A stretch of 34,757 bases of DNA from Nanoperiomorbus sp963544155 (lineage in GTDB: Bacteria > Patescibacteriota > Saccharimonadia > Saccharimonadales > Saccharimonadaceae): positions 1 to 34,757 of the forward strand of contig CAUUDW010000011.1 of the NCBI GenBank assembly GCA_963544155.1. Direction: 5' to 3'. A model generated the notes under the pieces. It was given only the letters and a program-made list of their open reading frames with translations. It did no database searches and was not told the origin of the DNA. Positions 1-7,863 of the stretch are shown here, piece by piece (the first letter of the stretch is position 1; each line of letters starts with the position of its first letter). Made by a program: the position numbers and the translations under genes.

Positions 1-36
1 TGCACAGTCTTCAGGAAATGACTGACGCAGACGAAG
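1..36 (+). repeat. Element B, copy 1 (right arm only, cut by window edge)
   Basis: Bases 7-36 match the right arm of the B stem-loop seen whole at 9746-9846 and 17389-17489; the left arm lies outside the window. It is followed at about 46-64 by the small CCCTTT/AAGG hairpin that follows every B copy, and then by element A copy 1. No coding potential is seen. Confidence 0.8.
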
Positions 37-76
37 GACGAAAGACACCCTTTGAGGCGGAAGGAAGGTTATGTCT

Positions 77-277
77 GTAATTTCCCCAGTCTCGTTGCCC
101 ATATAATCTGCATTGATGACAAAAGTGTCCTAGGTACGAGCAGTACAGCGTGGTTGACGAAGGCTGTTGATATAGCAGTAAGCTAGCAATTGCCAGTGGT
201 ACTCGCTACGTCGCCAGGCCTGAGGAGACCACCTGTACTGCTCGTATGCCATAGAGTTATGTGTACAGGGAAATTAC
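77..277 (+). repeat. Element A, copy 1 (short form, 201 bp, with terminal inverted repeats)
   Basis: It is bounded by GTAATTTCCC (77-86) and its complement GGGAAATTAC (268-277). Inside, the closing helix P1 pairs 134-154 (GTACGAGCAGTACAG...TGGT) with 228-246 (ACCACCTGTACTGCTCGTA). The core between the arms holds hairpin P2 (GCTGT-TGAT-ATAGC, with a G-U pair) and P3 (TAGC...GCTA). It ends in the conserved GCCTGAGGAG before the second arm. This is the short form without the extra P4 module. TATG occurs at 70-73 and 281-284, which could be a target duplication, but other copies do not show one. No ORF with an RBS is present. Confidence 0.8.
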
Positions 278-327
278 AGATATGATATATAAATGAAAGA
301 TTAACGAAGAAGCTTAATGCACGCATC

Positions 328-357
328 TTGACTGCTCGCTATACAACCTTGTATACT
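328..357 (+). promoter_or_regulatory. Promoter of rpmB
   Basis: A -35 TTGACT (328-333) and -10 TATACT (352-357) are separated by 18 bp, upstream of the AAGGAG ribosome-binding site at 372-377. Confidence 0.75.
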
Positions 358-386
358 TTAGTCAAGTAAAACAAGGAGATTTAACT

Positions 387-602
387 ATGGCAAAGGACCA
401 GATTACCGGTAAACACGCCATGAGTGGCAATAATGTCAGCTTCTCAATGCGTCATACCAAGCGTAAGTTTAAGCCGAATTTACAGCGCAAGACCTTCTAT
501 GTGAACGGTCAGAAGGTACGCCTGCTGGTAGCGACCAGTACTATCAAGACACTTAAGAAGAAGGGCTTCGCCACTCAGCCGGAAGAAACCGGCAAGAAAT
601 AG
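387..602 (+). CDS. rpmB: Large-subunit ribosomal protein bL28
   Basis: This is a 71-residue basic protein, the usual size for bL28, a structural component of the 50S subunit. The N-terminus has the family pattern of a short lead-in followed by a GN.VSFSMRHTKRKFKPNLQ segment, and the second half carries the V.GQKVRLLVATSTIKTLKKKG signature. The ATG at 387 has an AAGGAG Shine-Dalgarno 9 nt upstream, and a good sigma-70-type promoter lies just before it. It is transcribed alone, between an element-A repeat and a convergent metallo-beta-lactamase-fold gene. The short KK tail is ordinary. Confidence 0.95.
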   Translation: MAKDQITGKHAMSGNNVSFSMRHTKRKFKPNLQRKTFYVNGQKVRLLVATSTIKTLKKKGFATQPEETGKK

Positions 603-626
603 CCGGCAGTCCGATAAGACTAGAGA

Positions 627-653
627 AATAGCCTCTCCTAGCGGGAGGCTATT
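627..653. terminator. Hairpin between rpmB and the convergent MBL gene
   Basis: A 9-bp stem AATAGCCTC/GAGGCTATT (627-635/645-653) lies 25 nt after the rpmB stop. The following T-richness is modest on both strands, so it may act as a weak bidirectional terminator. Confidence 0.55.
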
Positions 654-710
654 ATTGTCATACCAACTACACTCTACAGTAGTAGAGTAAACTTATTGCC
701 GCAGTGCCCA

Positions 711-1349
711 CTACTTAGTCCGACTGAGCTCGTAGGTGGTCATATTAGCAGGCAGACTTGCCCCTGTCTTTAGCTTGTAGACAGTTTGCTTCTCGATATT
801 GCTATTGCCCATTTCTTTCTCCAGAGCAGCCAGACCTTCTTGCGGCACTTCATACTTAGTCTGACCGTCATCGTAGTGGGTCGGGATGACTACGCTGGGG
901 CTGATCTGGCGGACGATCGTAGCGGCATCTTGAGCGTCAAGGGTGTAGCCACCGCCTCCGACCGGGACAACGGCGATATCTATCTGACCGAGCATCTCCA
1001 GATCGTCATCCGTTAGAGGCGCAACCGTATGACCAATGATGGCAATCGCCACACCCATGGTCTCGATCCGGTACATTACCGCATCTTGGGCATGCTCGTC
1101 TTCGGCTAAGTGTGCCGGTACGGCGATGCCTCGCACGCTGACGTCACGATGCTCATACTCACCCGGCATATCAATAACGAAGCCTTTGGCTTCTCCCTCG
1201 ACAGGAGCAAAAGCGGGCTGAGTCGCCAGTATTACCGCTTCAGGATTCTGAGCTTCTTTAGCCTGAGCATTAGCCGTCGGGTCAACGACGATCAGGGCAT
1301 TCTTATCCTTGATCACCACACAATTAGCACCCCTATAATCAATCTCCAT
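711..1349 (-). CDS. Metallo-beta-lactamase-fold protein (UlaG/COG2220-like), metal site degenerate
   Basis: This 212-residue protein resembles the UlaG-like branch of the metallo-beta-lactamase fold: an N-terminal strand pair with VVDP, a PGEYE.RDV.VRG segment, and C-terminal VVPVGGGG and SPSVVIPTHY blocks. The canonical HxHxDH zinc motif is missing; the matching place reads LATQPAFAP, so hydrolase activity is doubtful. The start at 1349 is chosen because AGGAGG lies 6-7 nt upstream; a longer reading frame to 1385 has no such signal. The gene overlaps the end of the upstream regulator by 11 nt and is probably translated from the same mRNA. The function is unknown; only the fold assignment is reasonably firm. 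Confidence 0.75.
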   Translation of the reverse strand: MEIDYRGANCVVIKDKNALIVVDPTANAQAKEAQNPEAVILATQPAFAPVEGEAKGFVIDMPGEYEHRDVSVRGIAVPAHLAEDEHAQDAVMYRIETMGVAIAIIGHTVAPLTDDDLEMLGQIDIAVVPVGGGGYTLDAQDAATIVRQISPSVVIPTHYDDGQTKYEVPQEGLAALEKEMGNSNIEKQTVYKLKTGASLPANMTTYELSRTK

Positions 1350-1980
1350 GTTTACTCCTCCTCGCCTCAGCCTGATCATTGACACCGGGATAATCCACCA
1401 GTATGCCGGCGTCGTCCAGCACCGTAATATGCTTTGATTCTAGCACATTTAGGACGAACTTGTCACGGATGCTTAATCGGTAATCCAGGTCATCCAGGCT
1501 CATGATGGTGTAATTAAGCGACGAACCCGTCTCTCTCTCCAGTACCTTGATCAAGCTCTTGACCTTAGTTTCATCCAGCTGATTACCCGCTACCACCAGG
1601 TCAATCTTACTATCCGACTCGTAGACCATCACGCCCGAGAAGACCACCTCGCTCACCCCCTTGATCGCTCGGAAGCGGGTCGCCCAGTCGCCGGTCGAGA
1701 CCCTGGCACCGCTAACCACAGCCCGGTCGTTGGCAAACATGTCCTTAAGCGAAGCGAAGTAGCGAAACTTGGTGTCCGCCTGATAATACAGTCTGTTGTC
1801 GACCGACCGATCAGTGATGATGCCAATCCGCACCAGGTTAGCCAGCTCTCGACGCACGCTATTAATCTGCTCATTAATATTGCGAGTTATCTCCCTGACG
1901 TAAAACGAGCGATGCGGATTATTCATAAACAGACCGAGAAGCTTCACCCGAGTCTTTGAGCCAAATAGTGCATCTATCAT
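1339..1980 (-). CDS. Winged-helix regulator fused to a nucleotidyltransferase-like domain
   Basis: The protein has 213 residues. Residues ~1-70 form a winged helix-turn-helix (SKTRVKLLGLFMNNP, then FYVREITRNINEQINSVRREL, then LVRIGIITDR as the wing). Residues ~90-180 resemble a minimal nucleotidyltransferase/MNT fold (VVFSGVMVYESDSKIDLVVAG), but the GSxxxGxxxxxSDxD catalytic pattern is not intact. It is probably a transcriptional regulator. The start is set at the ATG at 1980 rather than the TTG at 1983, because an extended -10 box at 1988-1996 puts the transcription start at about 1981. It heads a two-gene unit with the MBL-fold gene. Confidence 0.75.
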   Translation of the reverse strand: MIDALFGSKTRVKLLGLFMNNPHRSFYVREITRNINEQINSVRRELANLVRIGIITDRSVDNRLYYQADTKFRYFASLKDMFANDRAVVSGARVSTGDWATRFRAIKGVSEVVFSGVMVYESDSKIDLVVAGNQLDETKVKSLIKVLERETGSSLNYTIMSLDDLDYRLSIRDKFVLNVLESKHITVLDDAGILVDYPGVNDQAEARRSKHGD

Positions 1981-1987
1981 CAAGGCT

Positions 1988-1996
1988 ATTTTAACA
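1988..1996 (-). promoter_or_regulatory. Extended -10 promoter giving a leaderless regulator mRNA
   Basis: On the minus strand TG-T-TAAAAT ends 7 nt before the ATG at 1980, so transcription should begin 0-1 nt before the start codon. No Shine-Dalgarno is available. Confidence 0.6.
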
Positions 1997-2002
1997 CCTC
2001 GG

Positions 2003-2926
2003 CTAGCTAAGGCAAAAACTTTTGTACTCAGACATTAGCTCGCCGGTAACCTGACCGGCAGGTACACCGCTCCGGTTGTTCAGCCGGTCAGTCAGCTCCG
2101 GTAAAGTGCGCCACATGATATCACTTGCCCAGCGAGGGTTGCGCCACCAAGTCAGCTGTTTTTTAGCCAGCTGGCGGTCTTTGGTGCTGATCTGTTCTAT
2201 CAGCTCAGCCTCGTGAATTTGCCCTGCCAAGTATTTAGCTACCACACCGTAGGCATTACGTCGCAGCGGCTCAACCATACCATAGTGGGCTATCAGCCGC
2301 TCCGCCTCATCAATCAAGCCTCGCTCCAGCATCCGCTCGGCTCGCCCACTGATGCGTTGAGATAATTTTTCTTTATCCACCGCTATACCGATCACTACAG
2401 TCTGCCTACTTAGGTACCCACAATTATTGCTCACCCCACCCGTCTCCAGACTACGGATTAGCCGTCGCTTGTTATCGAGGTCTCGGGGTAGCTTAGCTCC
2501 TCGCTTGACTATCAGCCGACGTAGCTCATCGAGCGACAGTTTCTCCAGTTCGGCTCTCGTAGCCGGGTCATGGTTGTCGCCGACCAGCCGATAATCATAG
2601 ATAACGCTATTAATGTACAGCCCCGAACCGCCCACCAGCAGCGGCACATGTTGACGCTGACGAATCTCAGCGATCTTAGCCGTAGCATACCGCTGGAAGT
2701 CGTGTAGGCTATAGCGCTTATCCGGCTCGATCAGGTCCAGCCCCCAATGTGACACACCTACCCGCTCCGGCTCAGTCGGCTTCGCCGTACCGATATCCAT
2801 CCCCCGGTAAACCGTCCGACTATCAGCACAGATCACCTCGCCACCTATCAGCTGAGCCAGCCGGATGGCATAGGCAGTCTTGCCGCTGGCGGTCGGCCCT
2901 AAGACAACGATCAGTGGTAACTCCAT
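2003..2926 (-). CDS. miaA: tRNA dimethylallyltransferase MiaA
   Basis: This enzyme transfers a dimethylallyl group to N6 of A37 in tRNAs that read U-starting codons. The 307-residue protein has the P-loop GPTASGKTAYAIRLA (residues ~9-23) and the DSRTVYRGMDIGTAKPT block that binds the tRNA and isoprenoid substrates. VPLLVGGSGLYI and the C-terminal AKKQLTWWRN motif complete the family set. Length and motif order are normal. The ATG at 2926 follows an extended -10 box at leaderless spacing. The stop lies 22 nt upstream of the next gene on the same strand, which has its own promoter. Confidence 0.95.
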   Translation of the reverse strand: MELPLIVVLGPTASGKTAYAIRLAQLIGGEVICADSRTVYRGMDIGTAKPTEPERVGVSHWGLDLIEPDKRYSLHDFQRYATAKIAEIRQRQHVPLLVGGSGLYINSVIYDYRLVGDNHDPATRAELEKLSLDELRRLIVKRGAKLPRDLDNKRRLIRSLETGGVSNNCGYLSRQTVVIGIAVDKEKLSQRISGRAERMLERGLIDEAERLIAHYGMVEPLRRNAYGVVAKYLAGQIHEAELIEQISTKDRQLAKKQLTWWRNPRWASDIMWRTLPELTDRLNNRSGVPAGQVTGELMSEYKSFCLS

Positions 2927-2933
2927 GTCTTAT

Positions 2934-2942
2934 ATAGTAGCA
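2934..2942 (-). promoter_or_regulatory. Extended -10 promoter of miaA (leaderless)
   Basis: The minus strand reads TG-C-TACTAT, ending 7 nt before the miaA ATG at 2926. Predicted +1 is at 2927. Confidence 0.6.
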
Positions 2943-2994
2943 AATGGGTAACCTAGTTTATGAGATAAGAGCAAGAATATCGCCCGCCGGCATG

Positions 2995-3023
2995 TTGCAT
3001 CCCGCCTAACCGCCTGATATATT
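2995..3023 (+). promoter_or_regulatory. Promoter of the RCC1-like gene
   Basis: A -35 TTGCAT (2995-3000), 17-bp spacer and -10 TATATT (3018-3023) precede a GGGGG-type ribosome-binding site 6-10 nt before the ATG. Confidence 0.7.
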
Positions 3024-3076
3024 ACTAGCATAAGGTTATTGGCTAAACTAAAAATAAAAATAGGCGGGGGTAAATA

Positions 3077-6000
3077 ATGAAAATCAGTCAGATTAACCAA
3101 ATCAAGCTCCGAAAACTATGGTGTAACTCGGAACGAATTCTTAGTGTTGTCGTCTCGACCATCCTTAGCGCATTACTAATAGCCGGTCCGGCAATAGCCA
3201 CTTGCATTACCAAAACCCCGTCATCTCGAGAAACCGGGTCAGCCATAAACGATGCCTCGCAATCAAATAGGATTGTCCAGATAGTCCATTTGACGGTTGA
3301 CCTACCATACAATAATAACCACTCGTCAGACGAAGACTATGTCAGCACTATGATTGCTCTACTCCATGATGGCAGGGTTTATACTTGGGGTAACAATATA
3401 TACGGGGGCGTCGGGAACGACACTGCTTGTACTACTACCAACGGTGCTTATCTCAAGCAACCACCTTGCCATTATAGTCAACCCCAGGAGATCACTAAAT
3501 ACTTTGGTGAAGACAAAGTAGTTAAGCTTGCCAGTAACGATAATCTGGCTATGGCCATTACCAAGTCAGGCAAGGTTTACCGCTGGGGAAGAGTTAACTC
3601 CTACGGTAAAGTTATCAATCACCCCACTCAATATCAGAAATTGTCTCCTCATAAAATTACCGGCTATAACGAAGAGAATGCCGGACCGGATATGGTTAGT
3701 GGCGGAAAATATGTGTATAACGAGGATACAATCTTCAAGGTAGCCAACTCGGGCGATCTGGACGATCTGGCGCCCTATCAGACAGTTAAGCCGCAGCTGG
3801 ACGGGAGCACCATTAGACAAGTAGATCATGTCTGGTATCTGAAAAATCCCGGAAGCACAATGGACGACAGCAGGGGTGGCTTCTACGTACTTACCTCAAA
3901 AAATAAGCTCCTACACGTCAAGAAGGACTACGCCACCACAGTTGAAGTTACCAATCCTACTATAGCTAGTCGGGGTGGCATCAAGCAGATCTATCGCCAT
4001 TACGCCATTGACAACCAAGGCGGGCTTTGGCATTACGGCTACGGTCATCTCAATACCGTCAATGGCACTATAGTCCCCTCCAACCATGAGCCTATACTGG
4101 ATATGTCCACCAAGCTACCCCAGCCTATACCAAAGTTTAGGGATATCATCGGTTCGTCGTTGCAGGATAGTTCTTTTAGCCTTATTATCCGTGATATCAA
4201 CAATCGCATCTATGCTTTGACATCTGACGTCAATGGTCATCAAAAGCTTACCGATGTTACCGACACTCTTAGTAGCAAAGAGATCAAGCTGTTTTCCGGC
4301 AATATAAGTCAGCCCTTCTTCACTCCCCCGTCAGGTAGCAGTACCTATTACGATTATTCTTTCGTCACCACTGACGAAGACGAGCTTGATGCTGTCTGTA
4401 GCACAGTCAAGAATGCCTATATTTACTATCGACCCATTTCAGCCATTTCTTCTAATCCACTGCGAGACCGTAAGCCTCGACCATCGCCAACAGGTGGAGA
4501 TGCCAACACTGCTACCTGCGTTAAGATACCGTTAAACAACCCCGACCCAGCCAAGCCACCCACCCCCACTAACCCGACACCTACGCCCGGTGCGCCCACT
4601 ACGCCCAAGCTACCCGGTGTACCTAATACCGGACTGAGAGACGACAAGGTCGTTCAGCTGGTTCATTCGCCCGCCACATTTGATTACTACGGTAAGGTAA
4701 AGCTCGGCGATAATGAGACCTGGCGAGACCAAGACTACGCCGGCACGACCGTCGTACTAACCGAAAGCGGTAAGCTATATGCCTGGGGTAATAACATTGC
4801 GGGTGGAGTTGGCAACGACACCGACTATGGCGCAAGGTATAACAAAAAGCCACCCGTCTACTACAGTAACCCCCAGGATATCACTAGATTCTTTAACGGC
4901 GACAAGATCGTCAAACTGGTAAATCACTACCATACGTTTGCAGCTATCACTAGCTCCGGCAAAGTATACTACTGGGGGCACAGACTATCTGATAAAGACA
5001 AGAAACCCATCATACATCCGGTCGCACTGAGCGAGTTGTCACCCTATCACATCATTGGCTTCGGTAGAGACATAGATCCCAGCAATGGTAACGGCTCATC
5101 TTTCTATGTAGCTAGCCATTCTGACAACATAAGTGATTATCTTGCCTTTAGTAAAGACACCATCTTTGTTCTAGATTATTACCTGGATACAAACCAGCTC
5201 CAGTACCACGACGAAGCAAAAAATCGGATCAAGCCACAGCTCAGTAGCGGCGTCACTATCCTGGACGTCGACCACATCAAGCATCGCACCCCCACGGCTG
5301 ATAATCCGGAGCCGGACAAGGGAGGCTACTACACCCTAACTTCCGATCACAAGCTGCTGAGGGTACTGGAAGACGGCACTACCAGTGAGATTACCAACTC
5401 GGAGATCAAAAAGCGAGGCGGGTTCAAGCAATTATCTTATGCCGGTCATTATGCCATCGACAGACAGGGTGGTCTATGGTACTACGGCTACCGAGAAGGC
5501 AATGACTCTATCCACGATATGGCAAAGATATCAACTAGTGGTAAGTTACCTCACCTAGATAGCTTCTTTAATGTTCTCGGACCTGTCGCTCGTGGTGCCG
5601 ATGGAGCGATCTATGCTATAACCGATACGCACATCAATAGGCATAGTCAGTACTTCGTGAGTAGGAGCGTTGACCCGATAGACGTCGGCACCCTGCTCGG
5701 CGGTAAGCAGAAGATTAAGTTCCTCAGTGGCGAGGTAGAGACAAGGTACCGGGGCGATTCAGGCTATACTGACTACCCCAAGGATCTTCCCTTCTATGAC
5801 TTCGCCTTCGTGCCACAGAGTCAGCCTGATACTATCTGTGTCGGGCTGAGTGGCGCCGCCTACAATCGAATCATTGGCGAAAACCAAGGCCCTAGGTTTG
5901 AGACTATCCAGCCGGTCGATGGCACTATACCATCCACTTGCGTCAAGCTACCACCGTGGGACGACGGCAAGCCAAACCCGTCACCCGTACCCGGCGCACC

Positions 6001-7489
6001 CACTACACCCAAAGCACCCGGCGTACCTAATACCGGGCTCAGAGACGACAAGGTCGTCCAACTAGTCCACTCATCAACCGAATTGGACTATTACGGTGAG
6101 CAGAAACACGGCTATAAGGAAACATGGCGAGACCAAGATTACGCCGGCACAACCGCCGTACTAACCGAAAGCGGTAAAGTTTACGCCTGGGGCAACAATA
6201 TCCACGGCGAAGTCGGCAACAATACTCAATGCCACTCAACGCTCGATAAAAAGCCGCCTTGCTATTACAGTGACCCCCAAGATATCACCAGATATTTTGA
6301 AGGTAACAAGATAGTTAAGCTAGCCAATTACGACTCTATACTAGTAGCCATCACTGACTCCGGCAAGATGTACCATTGGGGACACGATGGAACCATCTTG
6401 CATCCGGTCATGCTGAAAGAACTATCGCCCTATCACATCATCGGTTTCGGCAGAGGAGAGGGTATATTCCTCAATGGTCCGTATAAGTATTTGGACAAAC
6501 TTTCAGACAACAAGAGCGGTTATCTCGCCTTTAGTAAAGACACCATCTTCGCTCTGGATTATGATGAGTATGATTCTAATCGTGTAGATTGGCTCCGCTA
6601 TCATGATGAAGAAAAGAATCGGATCAAACCGAAGCTTAATGGCGCCACTATCCTGGATGTCGACCATATCAAGCATCGCACCCCCACGGCTGACAAGCCG
6701 GAACCGGACAAGGGAGGCTATTATGTCTTGACCTCCAATCACAAGCTCCTGAAGGTACTGGAAGACGGCACCACCAATGAGATCACTAATGCAGAAATCA
6801 AAAAACGAGGTGGCTTCAAACAACTGTCCTACACCGGACATTACGCCATTGATATGCAAGGTGGGCTGTGGTCATACGGACACGGAGACGGCAACGACCC
6901 GATTCACGACATGGCAAAAATGACAGCCGGTGGCAAGTTGCCCCACCTAGACAGTTTCTTTAGTACTATCGGACCGGTTACTCGTGGTGCCGACGGAGTA
7001 ATCTACGCCATAACCGACACACACATTGACACCAACCCTAGTGGCTACTTCCTGGGCAGAACTGTTGAACCGGTTAAGATTGGCAGCTTTCTTAGTAAGC
7101 AGAAGATTAAACTCCTCAGTGGCGAGATCGAAACGAAACACATGGAAGACACAGTCGAACAAGCCCCCTATCCAGCTAAAGACATCCCCATGTATGATTA
7201 CGCTTTCGTCCCCCAGGACAAGCCCGACACCATTTGTGTCGGACTGAGTGGCGCCGCCTACAACCGAATCCATGGCGAGAATAGAGGTCCTCTATTTGAG
7301 ACCATCCAGCCAGTCGATGGCACACTACCATCCACCTGCGTCAAACTGCCACCGTGGAATGACGGCAAGTCAAACCCGTCACCCGTGCCCGGTGCACCCA
7401 CTACACCCAAAGCACCCGGTGTACCTAATACCGGTAGCAAGCCACTCTTCACAGACGGATATCAAACACCAATCTTCGCTCGACACTAA
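3077..7489 (+). CDS. Large secreted RCC1-repeat-like protein with three tandem modules
   Basis: This 1470-residue protein has an N-terminal signal peptide (basic start, then SVVVSTILSALLIAGPAIA, cleavage near residue 42). The rest is three tandem modules of about 467 residues. Each opens with VVQLVH-type sequence and an RCC1/beta-propeller-like motif (GRVYTWGNN.YGGVGNDT, GKLYAWGNNIAGGVGNDT, GKVYAWGNNIHGEVGNNT). Each ends in a proline-rich linker with PGVPNTG at residues 515, 983 and 1449. Modules 2 and 3 are nearly identical in long stretches, indicating recent duplication. VPNTG resembles a sortase-type LPxTG motif, but only 17 residues follow the last copy and none form a membrane anchor. 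It is probably an exported surface or released adhesin-like protein; the ligand is unknown. It has its own promoter. Confidence 0.8.
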   Translation: MKISQINQIKLRKLWCNSERILSVVVSTILSALLIAGPAIATCITKTPSSRETGSAINDASQSNRIVQIVHLTVDLPYNNNHSSDEDYVSTMIALLHDGRVYTWGNNIYGGVGNDTACTTTNGAYLKQPPCHYSQPQEITKYFGEDKVVKLASNDNLAMAITKSGKVYRWGRVNSYGKVINHPTQYQKLSPHKITGYNEENAGPDMVSGGKYVYNEDTIFKVANSGDLDDLAPYQTVKPQLDGSTIRQVDHVWYLKNPGSTMDDSRGGFYVLTSKNKLLHVKKDYATTVEVTNPTIASRGGIKQIYRHYAIDNQGGLWHYGYGHLNTVNGTIVPSNHEPILDMSTKLPQPIPKFRDIIGSSLQDSSFSLIIRDINNRIYALTSDVNGHQKLTDVTDTLSSKEIKLFSGNISQPFFTPPSGSSTYYDYSFVTTDEDELDAVCSTVKNAYIYYRPISAISSNPLRDRKPRPSPTGGDANTATCVKIPLNNPDPAKPPTPTNPTPTPGAPTTPKLPGVPNTGLRDDKVVQLVHSPATFDYYGKVKLGDNETWRDQDYAGTTVVLTESGKLYAWGNNIAGGVGNDTDYGARYNKKPPVYYSNPQDITRFFNGDKIVKLVNHYHTFAAITSSGKVYYWGHRLSDKDKKPIIHPVALSELSPYHIIGFGRDIDPSNGNGSSFYVASHSDNISDYLAFSKDTIFVLDYYLDTNQLQYHDEAKNRIKPQLSSGVTILDVDHIKHRTPTADNPEPDKGGYYTLTSDHKLLRVLEDGTTSEITNSEIKKRGGFKQLSYAGHYAIDRQGGLWYYGYREGNDSIHDMAKISTSGKLPHLDSFFNVLGPVARGADGAIYAITDTHINRHSQYFVSRSVDPIDVGTLLGGKQKIKFLSGEVETRYRGDSGYTDYPKDLPFYDFAFVPQSQPDTICVGLSGAAYNRIIGENQGPRFETIQPVDGTIPSTCVKLPPWDDGKPNPSPVPGAPTTPKAPGVPNTGLRDDKVVQLVHSSTELDYYGEQKHGYKETWRDQDYAGTTAVLTESGKVYAWGNNIHGEVGNNTQCHSTLDKKPPCYYSDPQDITRYFEGNKIVKLANYDSILVAITDSGKMYHWGHDGTILHPVMLKELSPYHIIGFGRGEGIFLNGPYKYLDKLSDNKSGYLAFSKDTIFALDYDEYDSNRVDWLRYHDEEKNRIKPKLNGATILDVDHIKHRTPTADKPEPDKGGYYVLTSNHKLLKVLEDGTTNEITNAEIKKRGGFKQLSYTGHYAIDMQGGLWSYGHGDGNDPIHDMAKMTAGGKLPHLDSFFSTIGPVTRGADGVIYAITDTHIDTNPSGYFLGRTVEPVKIGSFLSKQKIKLLSGEIETKHMEDTVEQAPYPAKDIPMYDYAFVPQDKPDTICVGLSGAAYNRIHGENRGPLFETIQPVDGTLPSTCVKLPPWNDGKSNPSPVPGAPTTPKAPGVPNTGSKPLFTDGYQTPIFARH

Positions 7490-7500
7490 CGAAATCAAGC

Positions 7501-7532
7501 AAGAAAAAGGGGCTACCTCGCAAGGTAGCCCC
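7501..7532 (-). terminator. Rho-independent terminator of the small minus-strand gene
   Basis: A 10-bp GC-rich stem GGGGCTACCT/AGGTAGCCCC (509-518/523-532 after 7000) with a CGCA loop is followed on the minus strand by TTTTTCTT. The orientation fits the gene at 7568-7738. Confidence 0.85.
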
Positions 7533-7556
7533 CTGGAAAGGAGATATTGTCAGGAA

Positions 7557-7582
7557 GATAACAACGACTAGTCGTTGTTATC
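7557..7582. repeat. 26-bp perfect palindrome over a stop codon
   Basis: GATAACAACGACT is followed directly by its exact complement. It covers the last codons and stop of the small minus-strand ORF. It could be a hairpin in the mRNA or a dyad protein site. Confidence 0.7.
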
Positions 7583-7738
7583 CCTTAGAATTGCTCTAAC
7601 GTCAAGCCTGTTACCAGGCTTGACCAGATAATTCCTTTTTTCACCTCCCTTTCCTTTTAGTCTCGAGACGCCACCCTTAAAGGTGGCTTTCGCCACCTTA
7701 CTTCCGATAATTTTACGGTCGTGCTCCGAGAACTCCAT
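7568..7738 (-). CDS. Small basic hypothetical protein (56 aa)
   Basis: I do not recognise this protein. From the ATG at 7738 it is a 56-residue, lysine/arginine-rich polypeptide (GSKVAKATFKGG and RLKGKGGEKRNYLVKPG segments) with no membrane segment. The start is chosen for a GAGGAGG ribosome-binding site about 6 nt upstream; extension to 7780 is possible but unsupported. A strong terminator follows the stop, and a TTGACG -35-like box lies at 7824-7829. The implied leader of about 90 nt contains an ACCGATGA/TCATCGGT hairpin (7762-7782). These signals make a real gene likely. The basic composition could suit a ribosome- or nucleic-acid-binding role, but that is a guess. Confidence 0.55.
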   Translation of the reverse strand: MEFSEHDRKIIGSKVAKATFKGGVSRLKGKGGEKRNYLVKPGNRLDVRAILRDNND

Positions 7739-7863
7739 GTCGCCCTCCTCAGGCTCGTAGGTTACCGATGACCGATTCATCGGTACAACCTATACGCACT
7801 ATCATGACAAGCTTCCGACCATTCGTCAAGCACAGCGCCGTATCTGCCGGTCATCGGCGCCGA

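Noticed and set aside
77..284. TATG on both sides of A copy 1 as a target-site duplication
   Set aside because: Copies 2, 3 and 6 show no matching duplication, and extending the element to fit it is arbitrary.
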